Assembly (NCBI GenBank): GCA_039707655.1
Contig: CM077667.1
Location: forward strand, 543,658,222 to 543,722,221
Reading direction: 5' to 3'
Origin: Elymus sibiricus
Lineage: Eukaryota > Streptophyta > Magnoliopsida > Poales > Poaceae
DNA: 64,000 nucleotides
Part shown: positions 11,748-23,135 of the stretch, piece by piece
Position numbering within the stretch: position 1 is the stretch's first letter
Layout of the letters: the number at the start of each line of letters is the position of its first letter
Position numbers and translations under genes: made by a program
Notes under the pieces: generated by a model
The model's input: the letters and a program-made list of their open reading frames with translations, nothing else
The model's database searches: none
What the model was told of the DNA's origin: nothing

Positions 11748-11974
11748 CACTCTGTCAGCAACCTTTACTGCAACTTTATGGGGTTCCGCATTCATCGACG
11801 GGTCCCTCATGAAACACAAACTGTTTTCGACCATGCAGCTCCTTATTCAGTCTTGGTCATATACATGCACAGTGTTGGAAATTTGCCCTCAGGATCGATC
11901 ACATCCAAACAAATGACAAACACGTGTGTTTCTGCGTTACACCAGCCACTGTCTGCATATGGACATTTCCTCGG
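11748..11974. other. 3' flank of the membrane-protein gene
   Basis: Follows the TAA. No clear polyadenylation signal was recognised. The next frame stays open for a further 60 codons from 11734, so an old frameshift that shortened the last membrane segment cannot be excluded. Confidence 0.35.
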
Positions 11975-12640
11975 TTTTTTTGGCGCCACTTATGAGGGAC
12001 AAGAAGGGTTTGTTAGGGATAAATCACAACTCGTCACAGTGACTAGCGTCTGTGTCTAGGTCTTGACCGGACGCCGGTGCGAGGCCGCGTCCGTGCTCGA
12101 GTTGGAGTCGCAGTCCGCTGTGCACATCGTGCGCGCGGCCGTAGCTAGCTAGCTAGGTGCGTAACGTGGCCATAGGGACAGTTGGGCTGGCCGCGTTGAG
12201 TGGCGCGGGCGTAGCTAGCTAGTGCGATGTGTGTATGTGCGGAGGCGACGGCAGGCCGTGGCCTCCAAAGCCGGCCAGCGTGCATGAGTTAGTTTGCTAG
12301 GCACGCGCTTGGCCGGGCGCCACTTGGTTAGTTAGTTAGCTACAAAAGCGGATCTCCAGCGTCTTGGTGTGAGTGCACCTGGGCATAAAAAGCCACCCTG
12401 TACGTGTGAGTTAAGTTTGTGCTGAAGAAAAGTGAGGCCGTTCGGCGGCATGGCGCCGTTCGTGAGGCGAGGCGCCGTATGCGCAGCGAGGCGTTCGTCG
12501 CTGGAAAACCTATGTCGAGTGCAATCCTCTCCTTCTTCCAGCTCCGTCCGAGCAGGAGCGAGAGCGAGGGAGGGCGAGCTGGTTTGGGGTTCGTCCAAAC
12601 AGGGTTATACTTCTGGTGTCTTTCGCCAGTGAGGTAGAGG
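11975..12640 (-). repeat. Right copy of the diverged inverted repeat pair
   Basis: Its reverse complement aligns with 1319-1985 (see that entry). Key blocks are the complement of the ctagctagctacggccgcgcgcacg block at 12110-12150, the ccactcaac/gcccaactg block at 12175-12215, a TATA-like ttttatg block near 12385, and the ccagctcgcc block at 12570-12590. The copy faces inward, toward the membrane-protein gene. Confidence 0.55.
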
Positions 12641-12918
12641 TTGCACTGCTTGAGGGCGTGATTTGGTCGTTTTGGCAAGGGCATGAACAGAATTTCGGCG
12701 TGCCCTTCCCGTCCTCCCTGCTTCACCCGTGCGTGCCTGGTGATACATCTTCACTAGTAGAAAACAGTGCTTTGGTTCTAGCTAGATCAGAGCAATAATC
12801 CCGGTCGTATTACGAACCGGGACTAATGTGAGCATCAGTCCCGGTTCGAGCGGCTAGGAAGCCGGCCGGGGCTCGGCAGGCATCAGTCCCGTTTCGACTG
12901 GAACCTTTAGTCTTACCC

Positions 12919-12996
12919 TTTAGTCCCGGTTGGTGTCTCCAACCGGGACTAAAAGAGTCTTCAGTCCCGGTTCTAGACACCAACCGGGACTAAAAA
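12919..12996. repeat. CACTA subterminal palindromes
   Basis: Two hairpin units, ctttagtcccggttgg ... ccaaccgggactaaaag (12919-12956) and cagtcccggtt ... aaccgggactaaaaa (12962-12996), with degenerate copies at 12805-12905. In this superfamily such repeats are bound by the TnpA-like protein. Confidence 0.8.
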
Positions 12997-13002
12997 AACG
13001 CC

Positions 13003-13010
13003 TATATATA
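13003..13010 (+). promoter_or_regulatory. TATA box of the CACTA element
   Basis: TATATATA directly after the subterminal palindromes and about 410 bp upstream of the first ATG of the small protein gene (13416). It precedes a pyrimidine-rich leader. Confidence 0.45.
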
Positions 13011-13415
13011 TTCTCGCCCCTGCCCGCCATCTCCTCTGTTTTTGGCTCATATAAGGTGGGAGGTGTGTGCTACTTTGCTCTCCCTTCCTATGCACATGAG
13101 GTGTTCGATGAAATGCCTGAGAGCATGATGCCACTTGAGTTCACACAAAACAAACATGATATGACGTGCCCGAGCCACACTTAAGCTTTCTTCTCTTTCT
13201 TCTCCTCTGTTCTTCCTCCAAGCCCGTCCCCGTCCCCGTCCCGGTCCCTATCCTCACCGCCGTCGATCGCCCGCGCCGATCTCGTCGCCGGCACCACCGT
13301 GGTGAGCCTCTTGTTCTTATCTTTTTTTAAAAAGAAAAAATTCTTACTTGTATGATTTAGATAGCTACTTGTATAATTTTCTTACTTGTATTATTGTTTG
13401 TTATTATATAGTGCC

Positions 13416-14163
13416 ATGGTTTTGATATCCGCCCCCGTCGGCTCTCGTCCGGTCTATGATTCGGATGTGGTATATTATCTTTTATAACTATTTGTTTCAT
13501 TTAGTGTTTATGACAATTATGCCGACCAACTTGACATAGATGTTTTTATCTAGGAGGTATGTGAACCGGAAATTCCAACCGACCCTCTTGTCGAGAGGTT
13601 AAATTTAGTTGAAAAAGAAAACAATTATTTGAAAGAAAAATTGAAAAGAATTGAAGAAGAGAAGATGAAATTGGAGTTGCATGTTGCCAATGTCGTCGAT
13701 CTACACAAGATCCAGATGGATGCAATGCGCTTGAAGATTAGAAAGATTAGAAAATATGCTATTGATAAAGAGGCTTGGTATCATTATGCTGTTGGATTAA
13801 TTGTTACTCCCTCCGTACCGGTGTATTAGTCATCTTAGGTTATGCACCATGACCAACATGGGAGAAAAACGAGAGAACATAATGTTTATTTGCTAATTAA
13901 TGCCATTGCATGCACATAATTGACCACTGCATGTTGTGCTAAGTAGTCTCAAGTAATTGAATGCATACACGCTCCACGTCTCTCATTGGCTAATTTGTTT
14001 TTTCATGGCGAAAAGCAAGAAACGAGGTGGGTAGTTAATGTTCCGCGTCTTAGAGTTTTGGGATTATTTGGTTTTCGTAATGTGACTTATGCACCGGTAC
14101 GGAGGGAGTACCTTAGTTGCGATTTTGATCGCATTTGTTGTTGCATTTAAATGTATTACATAG
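13416..14163 (+). pseudogene. CACTA small coiled-coil/membrane protein, split by a MITE
   Basis: Exon 1 is 13416-13469 and ends GATGTG|GTATAT. Exon 2 starts at 13554 after a tctag acceptor. It encodes an acidic start, a heptad-rich Glu/Lys coiled coil (about residues 45-75), a basic stretch (RLKIRKIRKY) and the beginning of a hydrophobic segment. At 13806 a Stowaway MITE interrupts the frame. Removing the MITE and one TA restores the frame, which then runs from 14111 through a hydrophobic tail to TAG at 14161-14163. I recognise the protein as one encoded very commonly by Triticeae CACTA elements. Its function is not known. The insertion truncates the membrane anchor. Confidence 0.75.
13807..14108. 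mobile_element. Stowaway-type MITE inside a CACTA gene, 302 bp
   Basis: Begins CTCCCTCCGTACCGGTG and ends CACCGGTACGGAGGGAG, with TA at 13805-13806 and 14109-14110. Non-coding. It inserted into the hydrophobic C-terminal segment of the CACTA small protein. Confidence 0.92.
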
Positions 14164-14385
14164 TTGTATGTTAGTTTCAATGTGTGTTTTAATTAGATGC
14201 TCTAGATAGTTGTATGTTGTTTTATGAGAACTATGTATGAACTTTATGTATTTATTTTTGCAGTAATAACATTTGATCACTACTGTACTTTGGTTTTAAT
14301 GTGATGATGAACTTGTATTAATTTGGTCATTTCTCTATTCATGATGTTCTGTAATGGTTTTTGATATACTTAATTATATAATGCA
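14164..14385. other. Spacer between the two CACTA genes
   Basis: AT-rich sequence ending in a tgcag acceptor-like motif just before the TNP2 frame. No coding sequence recognised. Confidence 0.4.
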
Positions 14386-15063
14386 GATGAACTGACAATG
14401 AATGTACGGTGACCGATGCACTTCCGAGTACATTACGGGCCTGCATAATTGTATTGATGTGGCTGAGGAAAACAGTCAGAATGGTTTTATGTATTGTCCA
14501 TGTGTTGTCTATAGGAATACGAAGGATTACTCTTCCTCGAAAACCCTTCACTACCACCTGCTTAAGTCCGGTTTCATGCCCCACTATAATTGTTGGACCA
14601 AGCACGGGGAAAGAGGGGTTATGATGGAAGATAATGTAGAAGAAGAGGATGATGACAACTATCCTATGTATCTTGAATACAGTGATACTGCAACGGGGGA
14701 AGCTGAAGATCAAGAGGCACCAGATGTGCTGCTGATGATCTTCGCCGGGTCATTGTTGATGTACAGAGAGAATGCGAAAGTGAAAAGGAGAAGTTGAAGT
14801 TCGATCGCATGTTAGAGGATCACAAAAAACGGTTGTACCCAAATTGCGAAGATGGCAACACAAAGCTCGGTACCACACTGGAATTGCTGTAATGGAAGGC
14901 AGAGAATGGTTTATCTGACAAGGGATTTAAGAAGTTACTTAAAATAATGAAGAAGAAGCTTCCAAAGGATAACGAATTGCCTGACAGTACGTACGAAGCA
15001 AAGAAGGTTCTTTGCCCTCTAGGATTAGAGGTGCACAAGATACAAGCATGCCCTAATGACTGC
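14386..15063 (+). pseudogene. TNP2-type CACTA transposase, N-terminal fragment
   Basis: The fragment carries the Cys/His-rich transposase-associated domain (around MYGDRCTSEYITGLHNCID, FMYCPCVVYRN and HYHLLKSGFMP, 14402-14600). An acidic linker (EEEDDDNYP) and a helical region follow (DDLRRVIVDV ... KKLYPNCEDG-like, then LSDKGFKKLLKIMKKKLP). Lesions seen are a small indel at the start codon region (14386-14402), a frameshift near 14715-14730 and an in-frame TAA at 14890-14892 where the family has Gln. The sequence ends right after a conserved CPNDC motif, so the catalytic DDE domain is absent. Confidence 0.8.
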
Positions 15064-15905
15064 GGGTTCGAGAACTATGCAAACATGACCGAGACAACTC
15101 CACGATCAATAACCAATAGCGGGACATGGATGTCCATATTGGTTCCTACATATTCTACGAAGATCTTTATCGGTCGAACCTCGATGTCAAGGATTGACTT
15201 AATCCCGTATGCAGTTCCCTGTGTCCATCGGTATGTTACTTGCCCGAGATTCGATCGTCGGTATCGCCATACATAGTTCAATCTCCTTACCGGCAAGTCT
15301 CTTTACTCGTTCCGTAATACAAGATCCCGTGGCTAACTCCTTAGTCACATTGCTTGCAAGCTCATTGTGATGTTGTATTATCGAGTGGGCCCTGAGATAC
15401 CTCTCCATCACACGGAATGAAAAATCCCAGTCTTGATCCATGCCAACTCAACAGACAACCTCGGAGATACCTGTAGAGCATCTTTATAGTCACCCAGTTA
15501 CGTTGCGACGTTTGATACACACAAGGTACTCCTCCGGTGTCAGTGAGTTGCATGATCTCATGGTCATAGGAACAGATACTTGACATGCAGAAAACGATAA
15601 GAATAAACTTGACATGATCATATGGTACGTTCATAGTTTGGGTCTTGTCCATCACATCATTCTCCTAATGATGTGATCCTATTATCAAATGACAACTCAT
15701 GTCTATGACCCGAAAACCATCGGCATCTTTGATCAATGAGCTAGTCTGGTAGAGGCTCACTAGGGACATGTTGTTGTCCATGTACCCACACATGTATTTG
15801 AGTTTCCAATCAATACAATTATAGCATGGATAATAAACGATTATCATGAACAAGGAAATATAATAATAACCATTTTATTATTGCATCTAGGGCATATTTC
15901 CAACA
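15061..15905 (-). repeat. Truncated 3' LTR of the Angela-like element
   Basis: On the minus strand it starts TGTTGGAAATATGCCCTAG at 15905, right after the polypurine run AGTGGGAGAC. It continues with BARE/WIS/Angela LTR sequence to the cccgaaccc-like region at 15061. The distal part of the LTR is lost at the junction with the CACTA element. Confidence 0.85.
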
Positions 15906-15939
15906 GTCTCCCACTTGCACTAGAGTCAATAATTTAGCA

Positions 15940-17425
15940 TTACATGGTTATGAATCTAGCACCCATAGAGTTCTGGTGTTGATCATGTTTTGCCCATGGC
16001 AGAGGTTTAGTCAACGGATCTGCAACATTCAGATCTGTGTGCACTTTGCAAATGTTTATGTCCTCCTCCTTGATCGCATCGCGGATGGAATTGAAGCGTC
16101 GCTTTATGTGTCTGGTCCTCTTGTGAAACCTTGGTTCCTTGGCTAGAGCAATGGCACCAGTGTTATCACAGAATAGAGCCATTGGGTCCAATGCACTGGG
16201 CACAACTCCAAGATTTGTCATGAACTGCTTCCTTTGCCGCCTCCGAGGCAACTATGTACTCCGCTTCACATGTAGAATCAGCTACCACGCTTTGCTTGAA
16301 ACTGCACCAGCTTACCGCTCCCCCATTAAGAATATATATGTATCCGATTTGAGACTTAGAGTCATCCGGATCAGTGCCAAAGCTTGCATCGACGTAACCC
16401 TTTACGACAAGCTCTTGATCACCTCCATAAACGAGAAACATTTCCTTAGTCCTTTTCAAGTACTTAAAGATATTCTTGACCACCGTCCAGTGTTCCACTC
16501 CTGTATCACTTTCAAACCTTCCGGCCATACTTATGGCAAGGCTGACATCTGGTCTTGTGCACAGCATCGCATACATGATAGAGCCTATGGCAGAAGCATA
16601 GGGGATGACACTCATCTTTTCTCTATCCTCTGTAGTCGTTGGGCATTGAGTCTTACTCAACTTCACACCTTGCAAAACAGGCAAGAACCCCTTCTTGGAC
16701 TGATCCATTTTGAACTTCTTCAAAACTTTATCAAGGTATGTGCTCTGTGAAAGTCCTATTAAGCGTCTCGATCTATGTCTATAGATCTTGATGCCTAATA
16801 TGAAAGCAGCTACTTCTAGGTCCTTCATTGAAAAACTCTTGTTCAAATATTCCTTCACGCTTTACAAAAGTTCTATATTGTTTCCAATCAGCAATATGTC
16901 ATCCACATATAATATTAGAAACGCTATAGAGCTCCCACTCACTTTCTTGTAAATACAAGCTTCTCCGTAAACTTGTATAAACCAAAACGCTTTGATCACC
17001 TCATCAAAGCGAAGATTCCAACTCCGAGACGCTTGCACCAGCCCATAAATGAATCGCTGGAGTTTGCAAACTTTGTCAGCATTCTCTGGATCGACAAAAC
17101 CTTCTGGTTGCATCATATACAACTTGTCCTTAAGGAAACCGTTAAGGAACGCTGTTTTGACATCCATCTGCCAAATTTCATAGTCGAAAAATGCAGCTAT
17201 TGCTAACATGATTCTGACGGACTTAAGCATCGCTACGGGTGAGAAAGTCTCATCATAGTCAACTCCTTGAACTTGTGAAAAACCCTTTGCCACAAGTCGA
17301 GCTTTGTAGACAGTGACATTACCGTCCGCGTCCGTCTTCTTCTTGAAGATCCATTTATTCTGAATGGCCATTCACCCTTCAGGTAATACTTCCAAAGTCC
17401 ATACTTTGTTTTCATACATGGATCC
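15940..17425 (-). pseudogene. Copia reverse transcriptase and RNase H (Angela-like pol, 3' part)
   Basis: The minus strand reads the RT start (NKWIFKKKTDADG, KARLVAKGFSQVQGVDYDET), the catalytic motif YVDDILLIGN, the IYRHRSRRLIGLSQSTYLDK region and RNase H motifs (YVDASFGTDPDD, CDNTGAIALAKEP, DPLTKPLP). Lesions are a frameshift near 17371-17415, an in-frame stop after LLIGNNIELL (about 16859-16861), and a frameshift near 16166-16251. The frame ends at 15940, just before the polypurine tract. The upstream part of pol continues at 30692-31871, beyond the Gypsy insertion. Confidence 0.88.
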
Positions 17426-17962
17426 TGTTGGGGATATAACCCCGGGGTAAGACCTGCCCGGGAGGGGCCGGGTCATACCTGGCGGCTCATAACCCAGACC
17501 CTTAAGGTGGGCTGAAAGATGAAGGCCAGGCCGCGTGGCGGCTTACCAGATGGGCCAAGGCGGAGGCCCAGAGACAGAAGATGGTATGAAGACCCGGGCA
17601 GTTAAGCCGCCAGGAGACGGCTTGCCCAAGACGGCAAGGCGGCTTAGAGACAGGATTCACTACGATGTATGAGTCGGTTTAGGACTCGTAACCCAGGGCC
17701 TTGATCTCCTATATAAAGGTAAGACCCTGGGCGGCTTAGACAGAAACCAAGAAGTCGAGGACTAGGTCAAGCGAATCCGCTCCCTTGTAATCGATACTCC
17801 AATCAATACAACTCAAGCAGGACGTAGGCTTTTACCTCTTCCGTAGGGGCTGAACCTGGGTAAACCTGTGTCCCTCGTCTCGACCAACCCCTTTGAGTCC
17901 ACCGCCTTAGCGATGGCCTCGAACCTAAGTCTTCGGACATCTGCCGTGACAAAACCACGACA
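17426..17962 (+). repeat. 5' LTR of the Tat Gypsy
   Basis: Begins TGTTGGGGATATAACCCC and ends CCACGACA, directly followed by the primer-binding site. Contains a TATATAAA box at 17710-17717. Confidence 0.92.
17710..17717 (+). promoter_or_regulatory. LTR TATA box
   Basis: TATATAAA in the middle of the LTR, conserved in the 3' LTR at 30433-30440. It would set the U3/R boundary for genomic transcripts. Confidence 0.65.
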
Positions 17963-17963
17963 G

Positions 17964-17981
17964 TTGGCGCCCATCGTGGGG
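17964..17981 (+). other. Primer-binding site
   Basis: TTGGCGCCCATCGTGGGG, one base after the LTR end. TGGCGCC starts are usual for Triticeae Gypsy primer-binding sites. Confidence 0.75.
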
Positions 17982-18425
17982 CTAGCGCTCGGTGGTGTTG
18001 AGTTCTACATCGACGACGCCAGCTGGGGCCCCGAGGCTGACTCCATTGACTACGGTTTCCGGGTCCCCTTCGGCGGAATCCACGTCTTCATTGGCAAGAT
18101 CGGCGGATCTGAACCCGGGCCGGGCATCTGCACCGACATCGTCGAGCCGGCCCGGCACGAGCAACCCGCCCGACGCGTGCAACCCGCCCGTGTTAACCCG
18201 GGCAGGAAGCATGTCTTCGTCGGCTTCACTCAGGGCATGGATCTTTAAGGTTCTGTGTCGCGGGAGGAAACTCTCGTCTGCTCCGAGGATGGATCTTCGA
18301 GCGGAGAGATGGAATCAATCTATCAGCTTCACGATGGTGGGCTCGGGGGCTACATCGAGCCTTACCCCGAGTCATAGTATCATGAGCCGGAGGAGTATGA
18401 GCCGCCGAACCGCGCTGCCGTCTTC
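17982..18425 (+). pseudogene. Leader / upstream gag frame
   Basis: The reading frame of gag is already open from within the LTR end through this leader. It encodes GVEFYIDDASWGPEAD and an Arg/Pro-rich stretch, and is interrupted by TAA at 18246-18248 and TAG at 18375-18377. Whether this part is translated as the gag N-terminus or is untranslated is uncertain. Confidence 0.45.
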
Positions 18426-21026
18426 ATGGCGGGTACAGCGGCGGCTCCTGGCAGCTCAGCCGCCGGCGTGACTGGGTCTGGAGCTGGCAGGCCGCCGGCT
18501 CAGGTTCTTCTGGATCTGATGAATGAGCTTACAACCCTGATGGCGACTGAGGTCACTGCTGAAAACCAAGCGGGCCGTAATACGGAGATCGCAAGGTTGA
18601 AGAACCAGATGACCGAAGTCCAGCAGGAAATCAATGCGCTGAAAGCTCAGATGGATGCTGAGGCGGAGCGCCTTAGGGTGGACGCTTTCCGTCTTGAGTT
18701 AGAGCAGCAGTCAGCAGCGGCGGTTCAGCGGATGAGGCATCAATCCCGCTTGCCTGATCAGTATGAAGCCAGAAACCTTTTCAACACACCAGGGACGGGA
18801 CGGAACGTGCCTTTGACCGTAACCCGGATGGCGGAAGTACCTGGAAGCCGGGCAGCGGTTCAGCATCAGCAGCTTAACCCGCCCCAGCGGAACCAGACCC
18901 CACCAACGTCTTTCCCATCGCCGGCGGGTCATTATTCTAACCCGGCGGAGAACATGGTGGTGGCGGCAACCCGGCTTGCTACAATCCCCATCCCCGATGA
19001 GGCGCCTTTCGCAGAAGAGGTGCGGAACGCTATTGGATACCTGCAAACGGCGGTGGCCCAGCAGGAGAAGTATACTTACAGCCGGAGTCGCGTGCACTCA
19101 ACCCCCATCCCCAGTCGCAGCTACAGTCGGCGTTATGAGTCGCCGGCGGTTTCTAGCAGTGAACGACATCGGAACCCGCCGCGAGTCGATCGGGCGGCTC
19201 TGGATGCTCAGGCACTGGTGGATCGGGCAAGATCACAGCGAGAGGCGGCGGCTCTGGCGGCGGCGGTGGCTCACCAAGAACCCTCCGTTTCAGTTGGAGC
19301 AGGAGTAACTTCCAGGGCTGTGGGGGTGCCGTGCTTAACGCCGGCTTTGCGGAATGAGCGTCTGCCAAAGGAATTCAAGGGTCCTCGCAAGGTGCCAAAT
19401 TATACTGCTGACCTACCTCCGGAGGCTTGGATCGAAAGCTATGAGCTGGCCATGGAGATGTTAGACGTCAGTGATGCAGTATGTGCCAAATATTTCATTA
19501 TGATGCTGGAAGGGCCAGCTCGCACGTGGTTGAAGGGTTTGCCACCCAACACCATTAATTCCTGGGCCGAGTTGAAGGTGAAATTCATCAAAAATTTCCA
19601 AGGAACGTGCAAGCAGCCCATGACGATTGTGGATTTGGATCATTGCGTGCAACAGGAGGACAAGTCGGCTCATCACTGGGTCCGGCGGGTCTCAACCATC
19701 ATCCACTCGTCTGAGCAGATTACGGCGGCTCAAGCGGTGCTGATTCTGGAGAAGAATTGTCACTTTACGCCCTTGAAGCAAAAGCTTGGCTGACTCAAAC
19801 GTTCGTCTCAAGACATGGGGGAGCTCATGGCGGCTCTCACCAAGTATGCCGACTCTGATAACACGAAAGACCCGGGCTCTGATGAGGAGAAATCAGGTCA
19901 GGGGAGGAAAGGTAATGGAAAGGGTCAGCAGCAAAACGCGGCTGGGAACAACAATTCTGGCAAGCGGAAGAACCCGGACGGCGGGTCAGAACTGGTGGCA
20001 AACACCAGCGCAGGGAACAATCGTGCTAAAGGCAACGGAAACTCCAGGCAGCCCTTCAACAAGGGTAAAGCTCCTTTCAACTTGGAAGAGATGCTCAATA
20101 AACCTTGTCCGGAGCACAGCCGGCCTGATAAGCCGGCAGGGCACACCTGGAGGGATTGCAGCATCATGCGGCAGTTCCGGGACTACAGCCTTGGACAGCA
20201 TCATAATAACGGTAATGGTCCGTTAGACGGCTCAGGGCCAGGTGGTTCAGGATCCGGTTACCAGGGTCAAGGCAATCAGGGAGGTCATCATCATCAGTCT
20301 GGCGGTGGAGGCCAGCAACAGAATAACCAATCAGGGTACCAGACTAACCCGAAACAGCTCAGTGGGGGTCAGTATCATGTTTTTACAACCAGCCTTGACA
20401 AGCGAGACCGAAAGGTGCGCAAGCGGGCGGTTAATGCAGTCATGCCGGCTCTTCCGCAGTATTTGAAGTGGTCTGAGTATGATATAACCTGGAGCCGGGC
20501 GGATCACCCGCCGCGTGTTGATAACCCGGGGCAGCTGGCTTTGGTAGTTGCCCCCCAAGTAGGAGGATATGTGTTCACTAAAGTGCTTATGGATGGTGGC
20601 AGCAGCATCAACATCCTGTATTATGACACTTTCAGCCGGATGGGTTTGCTTGACAAGGATCTTAAGCCTTCTTCAACAGTTTTTCACGGTGTGGTGCCTG
20701 GCAAGTCGGCTTATCCAGTGGGAAAGATTTCTTTGGAAGTTGCTTTTGGTGATGAGTTCAATTACAGGATGGAGTCTTTGTGGTTTGAAGTTGTTAAAAT
20801 CAAAAGCCCTTATCATGCTCTGTTTGGACGGCCGGCTTACGCCAAGTTCATGGCCAGGCCTTGCTATGTTTACTTACAGCTCAAGATGCCCGGGTTGAAC
20901 GGGACGATTACTGTGCATGGTGATCGGAAGACGGCTCTTGAGTGTGAGGAAGGAGACGCAGCTTATGCAGAGTCAAGTTGTGCTGAGGCAGAGCTCAAGT
21001 TCTATAAGGAGAATGTTGACCCGTAG
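18426..21026 (+). pseudogene. Gypsy Gag and aspartic protease
   Basis: Gag has an Ala/Gly-rich start, a coiled coil (about 18560-18740) and the retrotransposon Gag domain (AWIESYELAMEML, RTWLKGLPPNTINSWAEL, KFIKNFQGT, 19420-19790). A Gly/Gln/Asn-rich linker follows, with a Cys/His cluster (CPEHSRPDKPAGHTWRDC, 20105-20160). The protease carries VLMDGGSSINILYYD (20584-20630) and a downstream ALFGRPAY block. An in-frame TGA at 19791-19793 splits Gag, and TAG at 21024-21026 separates the protease from RT. Both halves are in the same frame, so no frameshift is needed. Confidence 0.88.
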
Positions 21027-23135
21027 GACATGACTCCACTCAAGAAGCCTACCACGGAGTCTGAGCCGCCCATCAAGTTTTCGGCGGATGATACCAAGCA
21101 GGTGGATTTCAATCCGGGCGACTCATCACAGCAGTTCACTATCGGGGCTAACATGGACCCCGCATAGGAAAGCGCGCTCATCGAATTCATCCGTGAGAAT
21201 CGGGACATCTTTGCATGGAAGCCGTCTGACATGCCGGGTGTACCGAGAGAATTCGCTGAGCACCACCTTAATGTGGATCCTAAGTTCAAGCCGATCAAAC
21301 AGTTCCTTCGTCGTTTCAATGAGGAACGGCGCAAGGCTATTGGAGAAGAGGTGGCCCAGCTCTTGGCAGCAGGGTTCATCATGGAGGTTTTTCACCCGGA
21401 GTGGTTAGCTAACCCGGTGCTAGTGCTTAAAAAGAACGGCACGTGGCGCATGTGTGTGGATTACACAGATCTCAACAAGGCCTGTCCAGTTGATCCGTTT
21501 GCTCTCCCCCGTATTAACCAGATTATTGATGCAACGGCGGGTTGTGAGAGTTTATGTTTCCTGGACGCTTATTCAGGTTATCACCAGATCAAGATGGCAG
21601 TCAAAGACCAAGAGAAGACGGCTTTCATCACGCCTTTTGGTGCTTTCTGATATGTGTCTATGCCTTTTGGGCTCAAGAGTGCCCAGGCGACTTACCAGCG
21701 TTGTGTGCAGAACTGTCTTCATAGTCAGATTGGGCGCAACGTTCATGCTTATGTGGATGATATCGTGGTCAAGTCAAGAAAGAGGGAGACTCTACTTGAC
21801 GACCTGAAGGAAACGTTCGATAACTTACGGGTCTACAAGATGATGCTTAACCCGGCTAAGTGTGTCTTTGGGGTCCCTGCAGGCAAGCTCTTGGGGTTTC
21901 TAGTCTCTGAGCGTGGCATTGAAGCTAAACCGGACAAGATAAAGGCTATCACTTCCCTATCTGAACCGGCCTGCATCAATGACGTTCAGCGCCTGGCGGG
22001 TCGAATCGCTGTGTTAAGTCGGTTCATAAGCCGCCTGGGCGAGAAGGTTATTCCTCTGTATCAGATGATGAAGAAGACAGACAATTTTGTCTGGAGTAAG
22101 GCGGCGGGTGAGGCGTTTGAGGCACTAAAGAAGCAGCTGACTGAGCCGCCGGTTTTAGCTGCTCCGACTGAGAAGGACCCTTTGCTCCTCTACGTCGCGG
22201 CTAACAACAGAGCAGTCAGTGCTGCGGTTGTTGTGGAGCGTAAGGAGGCAGGAAAGGAGTATCCGGTTCGGAGGCCGGTTTACTATGTCAGCGAAGTCTT
22301 GATTGAATCCAAGCAAAGGTACCCACATTGGCAGAAGCTGATTTATGGGGTGTTCATGGCGAATCATAAGTTGAAGCATTACTTCTTGGGACACCAGATC
22401 ACGGTGGTTAGCTCTGCCCCGTTGGGAGATATAATTCAAAACAGAGAAGCCACTGGCAGGATTGCTAAGTGGGCATTGGAGCTTGGGCCTTTAAATCTGA
22501 AATATGTGCCTCGCACGGCTGTTAAGTCTCAAGCTTTGGTGGACTTTATAAACGACTGGATAGAGTACCAGTCGCCTGAGGAGAAGCCGGATAACACATA
22601 CTGGACAATTCACTTTGACGGATCCAGGCAGTTGGAAGGGTTAGGGGCTGGAGTTGTCTTAACTTCCCCTAAAGGTGACATGTTTTGTTATGTGTTAAGG
22701 TTGATGTTTCCCTGTACTAATAATGCAGCTGAATATGAGGCCTTGCTTCATGGCCTCCGCGTGGCTAAGGAGATGAATTTGAGCCGGGTCAGATACCTCG
22801 GCGACTCAGACCTCGTGGCTCAGCAAGTATCAGGCACATGGGATTCCAAAGATGCACGGATGGCGGCTTATCGTCAGGCAGTGGATGTCATTGCTGGTCA
22901 TTTCAAAGGCTATCAGGTGGATCATATTGACCGTCGCAAGAACGAGGCGGCTGACGCGTTATCAAGGCTGGGCTCTCAGCGTAAGCCGGTGCCGCCTAAC
23001 GTTTTCTTGGATGTGTTATATCACCCGTCAGTTAAGTTACCTTCGGAGGAGGATCTGGCTATACCTGACCCGGAGGGGCAGCTGGTGGTGGCTCTGCATG
23101 CTATTCCTGACTGGGTGTTGCCCTACCTGGCGTAG
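21027..23135 (+). pseudogene. Gypsy reverse transcriptase, RNase H and archaeal-type RNase H
   Basis: RT motifs in order are GFIMEVFHPEWLANPVLVLK, WRMCVDYTDLNKAC, FLDAYSGYHQI, SMPFGLKSAQATYQR and the catalytic YVDDIVVKS (near 21750). The first RNase H region follows (VYYVSEVLIESKQRYPHWQK). A second RNase H of archaeal type has IHFDGSRQLEGLGAG, NNAAEYEALLHGL, GDSDLVAQQV and DHIDRRKNEAADALS (22605-22975). Stops are TAG at 21165-21167, TGA at 21648-21650 (four residues before the SMPFG motif) and TAG at 23133-23135. All pieces share one frame with gag and integrase. Confidence 0.92.

Larger units (their letters stand above)
12752..15060 (+). mobile_element. CACTA (En/Spm) transposon, 5' part only
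   Basis: It starts CACTAGTAGAAAAC, the terminal motif of Triticeae CACTA elements. About 250 bp of subterminal palindromes follow, then a TATA box, a small coiled-coil/membrane protein gene and the first part of a TNP2 transposase gene, all on the plus strand. At 15060-15063 the TNP2 sequence stops and Copia LTR sequence begins. The 3' half of the element, including the catalytic part of the transposase and the 3' terminus, is missing. Confidence 0.85.

Noticed and set aside
12332..12726. 128-codon minus-strand and 72-codon plus-strand frames
   Set aside because: They lie within the inverted-repeat copy, are not conserved in frame in the left copy (1319-1985), and are unrecognised.
16139..16750. 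203-codon plus-strand frame
   Set aside because: Mirror of the minus-strand Copia reverse transcriptase/RNase H, which carries clear family motifs.
19815..21026. A separate gene starting after the first Gag frame
   Set aside because: It is in the same frame as Gag with only one TGA between, so it is the continuation of the same polyprotein.
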